Shown piece after piece: positions 13,192-27,500 of a DNA stretch of 64,000 nucleotides. A program made the position numbers and the translations under genes. A model generated the notes under the pieces. That model ran no database searches. It was not told where the DNA came from and saw only the letters and a list, made by a program, of their open reading frames with translations. The first letter of the stretch is position 1. The number at the start of each line of letters is the position of its first letter. The stretch comes from Larus michahellis (taxonomy: Eukaryota; Chordata; Aves; Charadriiformes; Laridae), in the NCBI RefSeq assembly GCF_964199755.1, contig NC_133900.1, positions 78,290,727 through 78,354,726 of the forward strand. The letters run 5' to 3'.

Positions 13192-13197
13192 TTTATT
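13192..13197 (-). terminator. CNOT7: Candidate proximal poly(A) signal of CNOT7
   Basis: A second minus-strand AATAAA lies about 1.13 kb after the stop. It would give a shorter 3' UTR isoform. Confidence 0.45.
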
Positions 13198-14324
13198 AGC
13201 TATAAGTTATTTATATTTTGTTGTTTTACAACAAATATCTGTAACATCTGTCTTTGTAGCAACTACAAAAAAAGATCTAATTGTCCTTCTAATTCAATTA
13301 AATAGTATTTTTTTCAGATCTTTGGGTTTTATCTTCAACTAAACTGACTTTCAAAAAAATCATCAAATCAAGTACATAATAAATATGACTTCATAAAAAA
13401 TATTTGAGATGTACATTATGAGAATAAAAGCTACAAAGTTAATCGAGGGAAGTGTGCCGTTACAAAACTCCTACTATTCTGCTATCCTTCAACTCTCAGC
13501 TTAATGGCAAAAGCGCTAAAGTCACAGCTGTTCTCTTCCTGAAGGGTGTAAAGCTGTTTTTTCAAGCTTCTTTTCCCCACCACAGAGCGGTTTTAAAGCA
13601 GCAGCCAACCAGCAGTCGGCGAGTGCAGGATGTGTTCGAAGACGACCAAACACCAGTAAAATAACAGCAGTTACTACGATTTCAGTAGTTTGTTTTGCTC
13701 AAACAAACGGAGGTTATGCAGCAAAATACATCACGTTCTACGGGTTAAGATGCCAAGGAAATAACAGCGTGAAGCTGCTGAACTTGGCAGGTGATTGTTT
13801 TCTAGCTGAGGGCAAAAGAAAAAACCCAAACGAAACTTCAAATAAAACAGAGGATCTGAGTCAGAGATGCTCTCTAAAGTGCAAATTTGATGGTCCACAA
13901 TCTTGAATAGCTAAAACGCCTGCGTACTGGAAGGAACAGACATGAATGGGGAAATTAGTTACAATCAGTGCCAGTTAATTTGGAGAAGGGAGGGGAAAGA
14001 GACAAAAATACCCAGAAGATCAATACAGGTAAGTTTACCAGACATTATGATTTAGCTTTCCCCTTCTCTCTGCCACACTGATCCTATACACGCTTCTTTA
14101 CAAATGTTCTAGTTACAAGGCCAAAATGTAACCAGAAAATTTTACATATCAATATTAAGATCAAAATCTGTGATAGGAACAGTCAAGTTTAGTACATAGA
14201 AAGGCAGAAAAGGAAGTGTGCTGAGAAAGGAGGGAAAAAACGCCTTATTGTCCAAGGGCTTCAACCAGAGATAAAACCTATGTACAAGCATGTGGAGGTC
14301 AAAGAGATGGCCTTTCATTTCATG

Positions 14325-14453
14325 TCATGACTGTTTGTTGGCTTCTTCTTCATAGGCGTTTCCTGTGCCATTTTGTACATAAGATGACCCCGAACCAAGG
14401 CCGTATAAGTGGCCGCAATATTTAGCGTCGTCAATGTGATCTTCAAAGAACAT
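14325..14453 (-). CDS. CNOT7: CNOT7 last coding exon (residues 244-285 and stop)
   Basis: It starts after an acceptor reading TCTTCAG on minus and encodes [20 protein letters not shown] onward, ending NKQS with TGA at 14325-14327. It carries the C-terminal tail of the nuclease domain. Confidence 0.97.
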   Translation of the reverse strand: MFFEDHIDDAKYCGHLYGLGSGSSYVQNGTGNAYEEEANKQS

Positions 14454-17400
14454 CTGAAGAGTTAAGAGAGAGACACAAATTATTGCCAAAGAAAAGGCCC
14501 AGTTTAAATAGAACTATAGAAAGGCTTTAAAACGTTACTTTCTTGTTAGCATAAGATCTCAAATCCCAAGGTGCAGAAGGCGATATAATTAACAACACAC
14601 TTGATCTCAACACATTATCAAAATGCGCTCTATGACATGACTCTTTAAGGTAAATCTGTCAATGAATACAGTCAGTCTTCCTGCGCACCTTTCCTGATGA
14701 AGTGGCCAAATACAGTGTTTGGGTAATTTTGTATTATCAGTTATCATTCCTTTTTCTGCAAGCGCAAAGATATTTCTCCAACTAATTTCCGTGGAATTTC
14801 TCACAACAGGCATCCACTGAGCATCCCCCACTGGTGTCCATACTCTACCTGCTCCTCAGTGGGGGGGGTGTCATCATACTCTGTCTTGAAATGGAGGTAT
14901 GTCCTGATTTATATTATAAGAGTTTGGGGGTGGGGAGAGTGTTTGAGCACAAACCCTATTCCGGAGTTTACAGAAATGCAGAAAGATGCATTTCCATCTA
15001 GGTCCTCACACGGGCTTCATTTAAAAACGAAGAGCAACATTAATTTTGTACTAAGGCTGCATTTACACCGTACAAATCTTAATTACAAAGAGCACCTTTC
15101 AGTGGAAGGCATGTGAAACCCCATGATACTCTACCTCTCAGACTTAAGGTTTCAAGGAAAAACACAAATCGCCCACAAAAAAACCAACCCAAAACAACAC
15201 AGATACACAAAAATTCTTCACCGTAAAAACTTCACGGCAACAGAAACTTTACTGGACATCCCAGTGGTTGACATTTTGAAATCTAAGAAAATCTAAGGCA
15301 GCCAGGAGCAGGGTGGACGCAGTTCCCAATTTAAACGCAGAGGAGCGCGTATACCACACAGCCTGAAAACTGCTCCCTTCAAGCTTTGCTCTGAGTAGCA
15401 CAGTCTGGATGGAAGGTTCTGTACTGCAGGAACTGAGGACCTCAATTAGAAGTTTTAAAGCCCCAGCAGTTCTTAAAGAAACCAACAGGTAGGAAACCCC
15501 CAGAACAGCAGCTCTACTGTTGCAGTGTCAATATTTCTGATGGGAAGAAAAAGATCAGCAACCTTTTTGGCTGGGACTCAAAATCCCAGCAAGTTGCGAC
15601 TCCTTCACAGCAATTAGTAACACAGCAGTAACACATTTACTAGTTTTGTACCTCTAAACGCATTGTAAAATGAAGTTTTCCCCCTCAGAAATACATTGGT
15701 AAACAATGAACTTTACTGAAAAGGCTTTAAAAATGCACATTGAATACACTTCTTTGCTGACTACTGTGTCCTTATTTAGAAATGCTGTATTTGCAAAGAA
15801 TCTATGAAAATACCAAAAAAAATTTCAAGCAGCTAATTTGCCATGTAACACAAACTGCATCTCATTAGAGAAACAGTCATGGGTTTGAACCTTTTCTTAC
15901 CTGAAAGGCAGTATCTTAGGCATGATTATCATATTCTTCCTCTTTCCCTTTATTTGCTTTGGATTTTGTTTCAAATTCAAGAGTGAAAGATTAACAATAC
16001 CGGGCAGATGGCAATGAGCAGCACTGGCCTGGGATGGTACCGGGAACACCATCCTCTCTCCGGCACCGGCAGCCCGTGTCCTGCTGGACAAGTGCAACAG
16101 CTCCAGCGGTGGCAGAACAGAGCGTTACGATGAGCGAACCAAGCTGAAATCACAGCATTTACTTCTCCCCTGCCGCCTCACCAGTATTTGTCAGAAACTC
16201 GTGGTCATTTTCACCTCTCTACAAGAGGCTGGATTACAGAATGTAGGCACCTCCACATACAGTACTAAACCTTACTAAAAGATGAGGTTTGCTATCGCCA
16301 TCTGCTTTGAGGGGGTGAATGTCGCTGAACTGCTGGCAGAACGCCACGTTCGGATTCGCTGGCATTTGACCAGTGCAGCTGCTTTCCAGAAGAGGCCCCT
16401 TCAACATCTGCTTGTTCTGCTATTGTAAAATAGCCTAATATCTTCCTTTGGTACGCAGACAAGCAGCAAGCGTACATGAAGCTTGTAAGACATCATTTCC
16501 CTTGCTGCAAACCTTGAATTAACTGACTGACGTATAATCTTTTAGGACCTGAGTTAATCAGTGCTTTACTCCATGAGAAGGAACAAATGCATGGACATTC
16601 TCCACAGTAGCCTGAAAGTCGTTATTTAATACACCTGTAGCCCATGAGTTTACCTAGTGCAGATACTCTTTCCCCCCGTGACCCGTCACATGCAGCAGCA
16701 CACAGCAGCTGGGTATTACACTAAGCAGAAGCTCCAAAAAAATTTTGGCTGGAGTACAGTCACTGAGAATGGAGTCTGGCTCCAGCAGCTCATAACTCAC
16801 TGCAGCAGCCACCTAAAAAAAGAAGTGCCCTGCAAAACAGGGAAGGGGAAAAAAAAAAAAAAAACAAACCCAAAACATCACAAAAAAATCCAAAAGCCAG
16901 GCACAGGCTGGAAAGAGGAAGCAATACTTGCTCATAGCAGCCATGCAGGAACTGGTAGGGCTGGTTCACGCTTCTTCTGGGGAAAATACAGGTGGTATTA
17001 TTTTTGTCAAGAAAGTAGTGATCCCTGAAGCCATTCAGAGACCTCCTTAAAATCTGGCAGACTTATCAAAATCAGCAATTCCATCTGACTGTCACAACAC
17101 ATTACCATCACGGAGATAAAACCAATACATCCACCTACTTCTCTCATTTTGAAAAAGGCCATTCCTGTGAGTAAAGAGTCAGATCCTGCCTGATGTTGTG
17201 GTCCTATCCTTTCCAGCTCTAACTGCTCAGCCACTTCTTGTAATCCACCCTGAAAAAGAAAACATTTTTGTTAACTGCTGAAAAAAATTAAATCAGAAAA
17301 CCGAGCAGCTACGTTTGGGAAAATCTGTTACACAAGTCATACAACCTCAGGTATATTTTGACATTTGCACAGTAGCTGAAACAGTCGTTATAGTAGATAA

Positions 17401-20400
17401 ATACACACCTGGGGAATCAAACTTCCAGTATCAATAGCAACATTAGATTTCTGTGTCAGTAGGGATTAAATAAAGCAGTATCTGTGACCAACAAAACTAT
17501 CACTCCTTCCTGTTCCAGCTTCTCCAGTAACAAGATGTCATTACTTAACAAAACAGTTCCTTCAAGACGCTGAAAGGACTGGCAATGCTGAAGAACAAGA
17601 CCAGGTGTTCCTGTACTCCTTCTATTTGAATGGAAGTTTAAAAGGTAAAAATCTTGTTCTACAAACACAAGAATTCAAGTGCTTACAAATGAGGTGCCCA
17701 CGTGCCTCCATGTGTTAAAGTATCTAGGCTTCCTTTGAAACAGACCTTTTTCTTTCCACTTACCTTTCAACAATTAAGTTGAGGGTTTTTCCACTTCCCT
17801 TCACAAAAACTGCGAGTATCCTTAAGTATCTAGAACACTACAGGGAGTCTAGGAAAATGTTACACAGCAGGCATTGAGAAACCAGGTGGTAAAGTCAAAA
17901 AAGGAAGAAAGTGCCCACTCCATCTCTACAAGACATTCTACCCCCCTTTAAACTTTGTTCCATTACCTGCCGTAAGATAGGGGGGAAAAAACACCACCAC
18001 ATGTAAAAAAACCCATCCTCTTTCAACTAGCTTTCTAAGATACTACAAATCCAATGGTATAGCCAGCTTTTCTGTTAGATGTATATTTAACAGTCACATG
18101 TGTAATGAAACCTACTTCTTAAATCATATAAACATCTCGCATACAAAAAGGGAACAATTTCAAACAGTAACTGTCTGCTTTGAACGGTGATACAAGGTTT
18201 AAAAGCACAGACTGTGAAGCTATAGACATCACTCCGAAGCTGCACATCTATCTGCTCTTAAAGGGAAAATTTCTCCAATTTTGAAGCAAATTCGCTTCCC
18301 AATAAGCAGAGTGACTAAATAGGCCTGGTTTTAGTAATGGTAATAACCACTCCATGTGGAAGCAAACCCATCAGAAGTTGGTTTGGTTTTACATAGATAA
18401 TAGAGATGAGTTGAAGGAAAGATATATTATACTGTAACTGCAATCTCTTAATGCTGTGAGCTACTCTGTGAGCACATAATTTTGTACACCGACTCTTTTT
18501 TTTTTTTAAAATCATTAAGCCATAAAGCTACTGAAAATAGACTAAAGCACATGCAACACGTTCTTAAAGGTCTAGAAAGATCAAAAAAAAAAAAAAAACA
18601 AACAAGAAACCCCCAAATCCTTAGTGCTGCCACAAGCTGTGCAAGGCAAAAACGTTGCAGAGAAGCAATGAATGCTTTTAAAAAAAGACTGCCTAGTATC
18701 CGGGTTCCCTTCCCTTGCACTCTTAACCTGTTTAAAGTACAGGAAGGGAAGCAATAAGAGGCAAAAGCATTAACAGTCAAAGTTCAAACTCACAGAGCAG
18801 TAAAAATAAAGTCTGACCTGAAAATCAGATCAAACATTATGAAAATTCCTGCGAGTCTTATGGCAACAGGTTTGGGCCCAAGTTCTTGTTTAAAAAAGTG
18901 GAAGCTTCGGTAGTAAGATTCCCAAGTAACACCTAAAACCAACACGGAAACCTAGTACCAGTAGTTTTATTCCATCTTGAGCAGCAGGAATAGATTTTAC
19001 AGAAGTTTAAGATGAGAGTAAATCTATGCACTGTATAGTTAAGCACTGAAGCTAGCTTCTTTTCTTTCTGTGCTCGGATACAGCATTTGAAGAGTACAGA
19101 CACGCTCAGTTATTTAACTTACACTCTCAAAAGCGTTCTGAGGGTTGGTGTGCAGGAGGAAAAAGTGCATTTCAGATACAAGCATGTTCTCTGCTTTCAT
19201 AATTCCAATAACGAGCCGTTAGTGAACAACAGCAGGGAAGCCCGCACCCTTTCAGGGCACAATTTTCTGCTCCTAAACCCTCTGCTTCCTCAAGCTGCGA
19301 ATTAGCAGTGCCTCATCCTCAGGTTCTGCTGGCTGCAGGACTACCTACTCTAGCTTCAAACAACTTTGAAGAAAAAACACTCAAGAATAAAAATCAGTAA
19401 TATTTACACAGCAGCTGCAAGCTCTGGAATGTAGGCTTAGTAATTCAAAATTTACAGTAGCAGCAGCCTACAGAAGAATTCTTTGAAAATAGCGCTTTTA
19501 ATGGTATATATCTATTTGTAAATATATTATACACCACTTCTGTGTGGCACTTCATGGTCTATAACTGCAATAATTACAGAATAAAACCTGGTTGTCTCTG
19601 AAAATTAATAGTCTACTAAGATTCTGTTTCAGGCAAGATTTTGGCACCCCAGAGAAGAACATTTAACTCTTGGGGGAGAAGGAGGAATTCTTTCAAGTTT
19701 TCAGAGCACTGGTCTTTCAAGAAAGAGGCCACAGAACGATTTACACAATCACACGACCACAGTCAACAGCAAAACCAGTTCAAACTCTCAAGTTTCACAG
19801 CACTGGTACCAGAGTCCATTGTTCTGTACGACCCTCCATATTAAAAGCAAGTCTCCAATAAGGTCTATAAATCTACATTACTGAGAATTGCTGTTACTGT
19901 CAAAAGGTCTGTAATTGTCTACATAGAAAGATTTTTAGAAAACAAGCAAGAGTTTAACCTACACTATGTTAATATCTCAAGTTAACTCCCAATGTGCATG
20001 CCAGTAAAGTACACCCAAACCCATCTGAGTTAGGGCAACATACTGTAAATTCACAGACTACTTAATTCCACAAGAAGAGTATCAATCAGCTCCCCAGTCC
20101 GCAAGCATCTCTCTTGTCTCATAGCCAGAAATTCTTTTCTGGGTACAAGGGGACAGGGAGTGGGGGACCTACAGCAAGTCAGTGACTTTCATATGAAAAA
20201 TAACTCCGACAAGTCAATAAAGGACAACTGCACAGCAGTTCGATTCACTGCAATTTAATAGCGGTTGGAAGTGACAGACATTAGGTGACAGCGCATGCAT
20301 TTTTAGAGTCACAACACTGAATGTTTAGCAACTTGTTTCAGACAGCTGCTCTCAGCACAGTACAAGTCCACCATCCCTTCATGGCTGGTAAATCTGGAGG

Positions 20401-23400
20401 GGCAGGGCAGTCTACATCCCTTCCCCTCCTCTGATCACCAGCCCGCAGGTTAGGTGACAGGAACAAGACTTCCTGCAGGAAAGCTGACCTACAGCTCTGA
20501 AAAAAAAATAAAAATAAGTCACCCTTGTTCTCAAGGTTTGCTTAAATAAGACCTGTGAAGGTTTTTCTTGTCTTCCAAAAAAAAAAATAAAAATTACTCT
20601 CTCTAAACAGTGCAGGTTACACACAACTACATCTTAACAAAACGACAGGAGGTACAATCCCCTCCTCCCCAAACCCACTGGGAATGTCACTTCTGGAACG
20701 GTGACACGGAAAGTCATTCTGTCACCTTTCCTACATCACTAAAGTTGGGTTACGCATTCCGTTCTCGGTGAGTGTGTCACCACCACTAAGACACCAGATG
20801 CTTTACTTTGCTTCACCAGGAGTGAGAAAGGGAGGGTTTGGGTTTTTTTGAGGTTCCCCCTTGTTCCTCCTTTAAGACTCCTGAAGTTTCTGAACACCAT
20901 TTTCGGTTCTGGCCTCTGTGGAGAAAGACTATTTCTAAGCTGTTCTCTAATACTCAGTTATTTGCCCAGCCGATCGTACCAATAGTAACTCTAGACGAAC
21001 ACAAGTAGGTATACTTTTCATACTAACAGGAAGGGAGATCTCCATTTTCAACATTAATTTCATTAGCAAAACGATTTTCACACCTTCCTTCCCACACAAG
21101 TATGCTACTACTTAGAAGTGACACACTATTTGTTTATCTCAGAAAGAATCGGAGGACTGTAAACCCCATGCAGGTCACTAGTTGAGCACGACGAAGCAGC
21201 AAGCCATTCCTTAGTCAGGATTTGGTTGCATTACAGTCAGCGTTCTCCTTTTCCTGCAGGTTCTCATTAAGAAAGCCTAGAGACTGGAGTCACTTCCCTT
21301 AAAAGCAGCAAGCCATTAATTGCCTCAGATGAGCGATGCACCTCATTCCAGCAGCAGTCCAGACTCTTACAGGTCTTTGGCAAGTAAAGCTGTTAGGCGT
21401 CCCTGCAGCATCTTTCTTTCACTTGCTGTCTTCCCCTTCACATACTTAGTTCCAGTTTCCATCCATTCTCCAGTCCAATTAAGTATCCAAATTTTATGCC
21501 TGACAGAGTAAGCCAATCAGTAACCCCGCTGGCCTGATATGAGGGATTAGTTTCTAGTACTGCATTTTTTTTCCTAGAAGTCACATGTTGTCCCTGAACA
21601 TACGCTGTTTATCTTTCTTTACGGAGCCATCTGAAACGTTCTTCGCTCCATTCCTCTTCCCGAGACACTTCCACAGCATCAGCGGTGCAATTACCTTTGC
21701 CAAGACGACTGCAGTCCTTTAGTGGACTGCGCAACGAGGAAATAAAGAGTATACGAAACCCATCAATTCTTATGGCTCAAGAAGTGAAGAATCAATTCCA
21801 AACATGGGTTTATCATCTGTCAATAAAGACTGGGTGCTATAAATACAGTATCAACATACTATTTTTAACTGGTAAGCAGTTATAAAAAAAATAATAAAAA
21901 AAAAATCAATGTGTGCTCCTGCCTGCCTCTATTAATAGCCTTTAACATTAAATACATGAAGTGTGAGACAACAAGGCTGTTTAATGGGTATTATCAAAGC
22001 AAAACCAGAAAATAAAAATACAGAAAATAAGTACTTTTAGGAGAAAGTACTCTCTCTCCAAAAGCAAAATTTGTTCTGAGCCATTAACAGATTACTCACC
22101 TTCAGATTTTTGCAACTCTTCATGAGATATTTTACATCGTAGATGACGGGGAAAAACAATCGCAGTATCTCAAAAAAGTCCAGCTCTTCTTCAGGTAAAT
22201 TAGAGTTTGTCAGAATTTTGATTAGATAGCCAAAGTCATAGCCACTGCAAATTAATATCAAAAAACAATATAAGCAAATAACATAGAAACATCCTTCTCG
22301 CTTCCAACATCAAGACTATTACCCATCAACAGGACGCTTTGCTTAATTTCAATGCAACTGAAACTGACTCTTACAACAGACTAAGCCTCGGTGTCAATGG
22401 CCCCATGGCAGCTTTCACTAAAACATTTTCATTTACTCTCACTAATGCCAAGAAGGAAAACCAGATCTACCTAGAGGAGCTTCTCCAAATCCTGAAACAA
22501 CATGCTGCTGGGGCTCCATCCGATAACAAGAACTTAAACCAGGAAGACTCCTAGCTGGTGCCTTTCACACAGGCTGGAGCTTCTCACCACAAACTGAATG
22601 AGAGACACACTTCTACAGTTCTTGAAATCCAAAGGATTCCCGAGTTTCCAGAGCCAATGTATGTTTATGGCTGGAGGCGAGTTTCACACTCAGCACTGAC
22701 AAAGAACAGATTTTCTTTCAACTTTCCCAATGAAATCAGCACACAGTTAGACAACTGAAAAAATTAGTATTTTGTACACTTTTACTGCTTTCAGAGGCAG
22801 GGACAGAGTAAGTTAGAAAGTGGTTTACGTGTACATATAAGTTAGCAGGAGGCAGCAATGTAACTGAGCGGTATGGGTTTGGTAGAAGAAGCTGAGGTAT
22901 TATATATAATGTGTGTGTGGCGGAAAGAAGAGTTTGGGAAGACTTCCTTCTCAGTATCTTGGCTGAAGAAAGAGGACGTAGGAATGAGGTGTGGAAGTTA
23001 AAAGGGAAATCATGTACTTTTATAAAGTGTTATGAGAGGAAACAGAGGGTTTAAATCATAGGAGAGAGAGATGACAGGTATTAAGCAGGACTAAACACGA
23101 CAACAAAAAGCAGTGATAACTAGTTATCCTTTTCCCTGGGAAAATCCGTCATGGTTTCAGCTTGGCTGGCCTCTAATCAAATGACAAAGGCAGAGATTAC
23201 AAGTCAGATTATTCAGGATCTGATCATGAATCAGATCCGTTCTGATCCCTTGTACTTGCAGGATTGCTCGTGTACATATACACCGAACAAAACGGGGGAG
23301 CAATACGGTATCTTGTTACTAGGTTTGCATTGAACCAAATCAGTTCCTAGATTTTATTGACATGCAATTTTAAAAATGTCTGTACTAACAGAGAAGATGA

Positions 23401-24508
23401 AAACACACAGCAGGGCTGCCTCTACTGGAGACTGCATCAGTTTCGCTGCTTAAGGAACCTTAGTGTATAGCTGAGAGACAATTCAAGTGAATGGTTGGCC
23501 ACCACAGACTCCATATTCCCAGTTTAAGACTTGATGTTCATTCTTGGTTACATGAGGATCATATTCAAAACCAAAAATTTTGCAACTTGGTAAATCTTGG
23601 CTAAGATGTTTAACTGTGAGATGAGCAATACAGAAGAGGAATCGGTTAAGAGCGCAGTACTGCCGATCCTGCAGATATTTAGCACCCACAGAGACTGGTG
23701 AATTCTGATGCAGGCTCAAGGCTTTAGCTTGCATACTCAATGTAAAGAGGATTCCTTTTTGTACACGATGGGATTCTCTGCATCATCTTTATCTTATTGT
23801 TATTATTTATCTTATTATTATTGTTTGCTAAAAGTCCATTAATACAAAATACACAGAAGGTACGGAATATTGCAGCTCTCCCATGGGGGTTTTCCAGCGC
23901 TCTAAACAGGAATTTCGTGTTGAATGAATCCTGCGCTGCATCTGGTGCTTTGAAGCTGTGCTGGCAGCACTCCAATCTCTGCAGCGGCAGCCACTGGCCA
24001 AGGAGCAAAGGAGCCAAAGATAAAGAAGGATTTCAGCAGAGTCTTACAAAGTAAAAACCTGCAGTATACTTGGCAAAACTAGCTTAGAAGCTTAATTTTA
24101 TTAGATCACCTATGGGGGGGGCAGAAGCGGTGGGGAAGTCTGTATCAGCATAAAGATACAAAAAAGACTGTTCAGGATTAAGGAGATTTACTCCTCTAGA
24201 GGTCAGAGACCTTACTAACTCATGGAATTCCTGACATCTGTCATCCCTGTCGCTCAAATGTAACATTCGTATTAAAACTTCTAAAGTGAAGAAAACAGCA
24301 TTTGTGCTCCTCTTCAAAAAAGAGAAGCACAAATTTTTTTGTTCTTCCAACAGAAAAAATTATGTACATGACTGAATTACTAGAAAACAGATGCTCTCAA
24401 ACACTTCCAGTTTTTATTAAGAAGGAAGTACTGTAAGAGAAGTCAAGATTCGTTTGCTGTTTGTATTGAGAGGAAGCAGGCTATCATAAGTCTGCAATTT
24501 TCATGAAG

Positions 24509-24546
<38 letters not shown>

Positions 24547-27500
24547 TTTTCCACTGGAGATTGTAGCATATTCTTTCATTCTAGGATCCTCATGCAGAAA
24601 AAGGGAAGAGGATATCTGAACAGTAGATTCAACAGGCACAATTACCCTTCCATTGCATGACAGCACTCGGTCAGATAGCTGTTCTTGGATCCTAAGCATG
24701 AGTTGGTTTCAGTCACCTCAACCAAATGATGTCTCCCATTCCTTAAGTTCCAGCTGCTTGCACTTAGTCCCACTGTGCTCACAACAATCATCACAAACCA
24801 CACTTTACTAATCACAATGCAGTATCAAGGCATTTACATCATCTTCTTAGTATACTTTTGGGGGCTAATATGCTCCAGTCATAGAAGCTCACACAGACAT
24901 AAGAACCATCACTCCAATTCAGGACTAAGATATATCTAGCTCAAAAATAAATTTTGAGTGTCCACTGCTGAACGCTAACAGAAGGGTAAGGAAGTCCACA
25001 GTGAGCAATTATGTAATTACATGCTCATTAAAGTTTTCTTCTAATCCTCTAACAGGCAATTAGTGGTTGGTTTATATCCTGAAGCACACAGGCTTCCTTT
25101 CCCTTAAAGAGCTCTCACCATTTCTAATATAGTCACCTAAATTTACTAAGCACAGCTAGCCACAATCCCTGGAGCTATACAGCAACATAAGCACTCTAAC
25201 AACCACTTTCCCCCCCCAAACCCCTCTCCTTTTTTCACTGATCATGGACAGCTGTAGATAACGAGACCATGGAAAAGATCAAACGTGCCCGTATTTCTTT
25301 CCCTTACTATCCAGAAAGAATTCAGATAGCCAATTAACAATGAAGTCTACTCAAGCACCAGCAGTCCCTGAAATAAATCAAAACCTGACAGAGCTGAGAA
25401 AGCTTTACTTCATTTTCTACCTGGCCAATAGAAATGAACGAACAGATTAAAGTTTTACTAATATCAGTTAGACACAAATGATTACTGAAATACAATAGCT
25501 TGGAACTTTCCGGCTTCCCCAAAACATCTGGGTGAAGAGGCATGTTTGCACAGAGCCTCCAAAGGCAGACTGAGGAGGGTGCACGCAGGTGGACACTCAA
25601 AGATTCAGCAGATCAGTCAGCCGAACATCCACAAAAAAAAAAACCCAGTGTTTCAGCTGTTCTGTTTTATAACTTGTTAGACTGCCAAGCACTCACAGCT
25701 CTCTTGGCTGTGACAAGAATCAGAAATTCAGGGCTTTCCCCCCTCTCCTCTCTCATTGACTCAAATACACTTTAACACACACACAAAAGATTTGAAGCCG
25801 TGCTATACAAGAATCGGTGACAGTGCAAATGTTTCTTTGCTCACGCGTGGCAGAACTGCAGGTCCACACAGATTTGCCAATAGGTCAGGATGCCAAGGCA
25901 GCTATGTCAAATGCAAGAGGTAAAATGCACGCAAAGAGAACTATCTTAAGAGCTTAGACATAAACTACATAGGAGTTCATGGAAATCAAAGACTGGAAAC
26001 GAAACAAAGCCAAAACATAATCTCACACCCTCAGAAAGGAGTAATTCCCCTCTGCCCGCTTCCTAAAGACTCAAATTTTGAGGGTTAGTAGTAATTAAAG
26101 CATTTTAAGGCAACAGAAGCAACTAGCACAGTCAGCAACTATCAAGCACAGCTTTTTCAGTAGTCAAAGAACTACTCCATGGAAAGCCTACAAGAAACAA
26201 GTTTTCAGCTGAGCCGTCCTGCTGTTTAGGTTTCCACTGGCAGAACATAATCACAATCAACCAAAGACATATTTAGAAACAGCTGTTTGCTATTCTTTGT
26301 GGTATACTTTATGTGACCCATGTGCATTTATAGCTTTGTGCAATCTTAGCTTCCTCCAAACTCAACCCACTACTCTAGGGTTTTGTGCTCAAGACAATAG
26401 CAACACGCTCTGTCAAGCACAAAAGCGCTTAAAAACTCTCCAACTCCAAGCAGAGTTGTGGATAATCAGAGTTTAACAGACATTTGCTGGAATAGCTGCC
26501 TTAAGAGGATTTCTAAAGACATTTTCAGTGAAGTCCACAACAGAAACTCATTTTAACACAGATGAAACTGGACTTCAATAAAGCCATTCCAAAAACCCTT
26601 CATAAGCCGCACTAGGAAAAATGGCATTATTGCAGTTTGCACTACACATCAACGAGCATATTAGTCAGGAATCACTCGGAATCACTCACGATCAATATAA
26701 TTATGCTTTAAAAAGAAACCATAGGGTAGAAATGGCTCAGGTATGCTTTTGCTAGGCCAGCTTACACCAGTTATTAGGTGATACTGGAAAAACACCGTTT
26801 TGCAGCTGCTTCTACTGTTGATGTACCAGTTACATGCATAACACGCCTCCCCTCCTCTTCTCCTGAACCATCCGAGTTATTTTACTGCAGTCAAGTGTAA
26901 ATCAAATATCCACATAAGAGCCCACAATAATGGGTTTAGGAAGCTGAAATAAACTTAATTCACTAATTCAGCCTTTGTAGTTATCTTAACACAATTCATG
27001 GCATTCTTGCTCCAGGATTTTTCCCCAAGGTGCTACCCTAGTAGCAAGATAGCAAGAGTAAGATTATTTTGGAGTCATATTGTGAGTCAAGACAGCTGTA
27101 AGTGGAAGATGTAGGCAGATTAGGTGACAAGCATACTCAAAGAGGATCCTCCTTTTTTTTTTTTTTTTTCCCATTGTTAACTGTCTTTTCTTTTTCCCCG
27201 CCCTCCTTTTGGAAAGTCAGTCTAACACTTACCTTCTACAAAGCAAGTCAAAACAATGAATTCTGCAACAGGCTGTTATATGCACCTTTCTACTACTGTT
27301 TTATATTCCTTGCTGAAGCAATACTTATTTTTCAGTTGGTTCAACTGGTTAGTAACGTAAATACTTCTCTAATTCCACGTGACCCTCTCTCCTCCAACCT
27401 CCCCTCCAAGATTTAATACTAAAGGATGAAGAATTTGGGTTTTTTCCTAATTTCATCATCTATGTATTACCACCCACCAATGTAGCATGTGGGATAAGCA

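Larger units (their letters stand above)
12755..14324 (-). other. CNOT7: CNOT7 3' untranslated region (inferred extent)
   Basis: The sequence after the CNOT7 stop codon is AT-rich and has no further exon. Two minus-strand AATAAA signals lie 1.13 and 1.55 kb after the stop, so UTRs of about 1.1 to 1.6 kb are expected. The far end is set from the distal signal and is approximate. Confidence 0.65.

Noticed and set aside
24514-24542. TA run considered as a functional origin or regulatory element
   Set aside because: It is a plain dinucleotide microsatellite in an intron, with nothing around it to suggest function.
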